Assembly: GCF_946221145.1 (NCBI RefSeq)
Contig: NZ_CAMIOH010000170.1
Coordinates: 1-6,845, forward strand
Direction: 5' to 3'
DNA from: an uncultured Paracoccus sp.
GTDB lineage: Bacteria; Pseudomonadota; Alphaproteobacteria; Rhodobacterales; Rhodobacteraceae
Length of the DNA: 6,845 nucleotides
In this document: in pieces, positions 6,508-6,845 of the stretch
Layout: the number at the start of each line of letters is the position of its first letter
Position numbering within the stretch: position 1 is the first letter of the stretch
Position numbers and translations under genes: made by a program
Notes under the pieces: model-generated
Told to the model about the DNA's origin: nothing
The model's database searches: none
Seen by the model: the letters and a program-made list of their open reading frames with translations, nothing else

Positions 6508-6530
6508 GGCGGCTGCTTGTCCCAGCCGCC
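6508..6530 (+). terminator. Hairpin after the EVE gene, possible terminator without a U-tract
   Basis: GGCGGCTG (6508-6515) and CAGCCGCC (6523-6530) form a perfect 8-bp, GC-rich stem with a 7-nt loop, starting 21 nt after the EVE stop codon. No run of T follows (ATCCGTCCC), so it is not a classical intrinsic terminator. In GC-rich genomes such hairpins may still pause polymerase or protect the 3' end of the tsaD-operon transcript, with Rho finishing termination. A 10-bp palindrome GTCCCGGGAC (6535-6544) lies directly downstream. Confidence 0.45.
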
Positions 6531-6577
6531 ATCCGTCCCGGGACCGGCGGTCAGCCGGGGGCAAGGCGCTCGTGGTC

Positions 6578-6607
6578 TTGCCGCCCGCCGCGCTGCCGGG
6601 TTAGGGT
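6578..6607 (+). promoter_or_regulatory. Putative promoter for the DUF4170 gene
   Basis: TTGCCG (6578-6583), an 18-bp spacer and TAGGGT (6602-6607) lie 30 bp before the DUF4170 ATG. The -10 resembles those proposed for tsaD and the mitofilin-like gene. It would give a leader of roughly 24 nt. The call is from pattern only. Confidence 0.4.
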
Positions 6608-6637
6608 CCGCGCGACCTCCAACAAGGGAAACCACCC

Positions 6638-6845
6638 ATGAGCCAGCGTCTGCATCTTGTCTTCGGCGGCGAGCTGACCGACCCGCAGGGCACCCAGTTC
6701 CGCGATACCGACGACATCCATATCGTCGGCATCTTCCCCAACTATCAGACCGCCTATTCCGCCTGGAAGGCCGAGGCGCAGCGGACCGTGGACAGCGCCC
6801 ATACCCGCTATTTCATCGCCCATCTGCACCGCCTGCGCGACGAGG
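6638..6845 (+). CDS. DUF4170 family protein (3' end outside window)
   Basis: The first 69 codons are present. The start ATG has AAGGGA (6624-6629) at 8 nt spacing. The sequence MSQRLHLVFGGELTDP, then DIHIVGIFPNYQTAYSAW (26-43) and a TRYFIAHLHRLRDE ending (56-69), is typical of the small alphaproteobacterial DUF4170 family, whose members are around 70-80 residues, so only a few residues should be missing. No function is established. From memory of related genomes, the gene often sits beside lipid A/Kdo genes (waaA/kdtA, lpxK) and cysQ, which would lie to the right; that cannot be seen here. It appears to be the start of a new transcription unit, because a 151-bp gap with a hairpin and promoter-like elements precedes it. 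Confidence 0.87.
   Translation, partial: MSQRLHLVFGGELTDPQGTQFRDTDDIHIVGIFPNYQTAYSAWKAEAQRTVDSAHTRYFIAHLHRLRDE

Noticed and set aside
6551..6829. Minus-strand open frame opposite DUF4170.
   Set aside because: It is antisense to the DUF4170 coding sequence and its promoter region and has no domain I recognise.
1..6845. A defence island, toxin-antitoxin pair, CRISPR array, insertion sequence or tRNA-linked island.
   Set aside because: No transposase, repeat-spacer pattern, terminal inverted repeats, tRNA-like fold or defence domain is visible. EVE domains do occur in defence contexts, but here the neighbours are all core genes.

Overview
The window looks like chromosomal DNA of a high-GC alphaproteobacterium of the Rhodobacteraceae/Paracoccaceae type, most like Paracoccus. 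This rests on the very GC-rich third positions, on the set of encoded families (an alphaproteobacterial HemY with a zinc ribbon, a bacterial mitofilin/Mic60 homologue, DUF4170) and on the gene order. It is inferred from protein features and not from a marker RNA. There is no sign of a mobile element, phage, CRISPR array, tRNA or rRNA. This is a compact core-genome region.

The left half (1-3727) is read leftwards as one probable transcription unit. It holds hemD (uroporphyrinogen-III synthase), then a Mic60/mitofilin-like inner-membrane protein, then a HemY-type membrane TPR protein that runs off the left edge. The mitofilin-like gene has a recognisable promoter-like element of its own in the 89-bp gap after hemD. 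HemY follows it by 9 bp, and its ribosome-binding site overlaps the mitofilin stop codon.

A 65-bp divergent promoter region (3728-3792) separates this unit from the right half, which is read rightwards. There tsaD (t6A tRNA modification), gpsA (glycerol-3-phosphate dehydrogenase), a YciI-family gene and an EVE-domain gene are packed with start/stop overlaps and are almost certainly co-transcribed and translationally coupled. A 151-bp gap with a strong hairpin and a promoter-like element then leads to a DUF4170 gene that is cut by the right edge.

Functionally the window mixes tetrapyrrole synthesis (hemD, possibly HemY), inner-membrane organisation (mitofilin), universal tRNA modification (TsaD), entry into phospholipid synthesis (GpsA) and two small proteins of unclear role (YciI, EVE). 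I did not find a new multi-gene system. The best leads are the rubredoxin/LapB-like zinc ribbon at the end of HemY, the pairing of HemY with Mic60, an EVE modified-base reader downstream of tsaD, and a recurring TAGG-type -10 element in three putative promoters.
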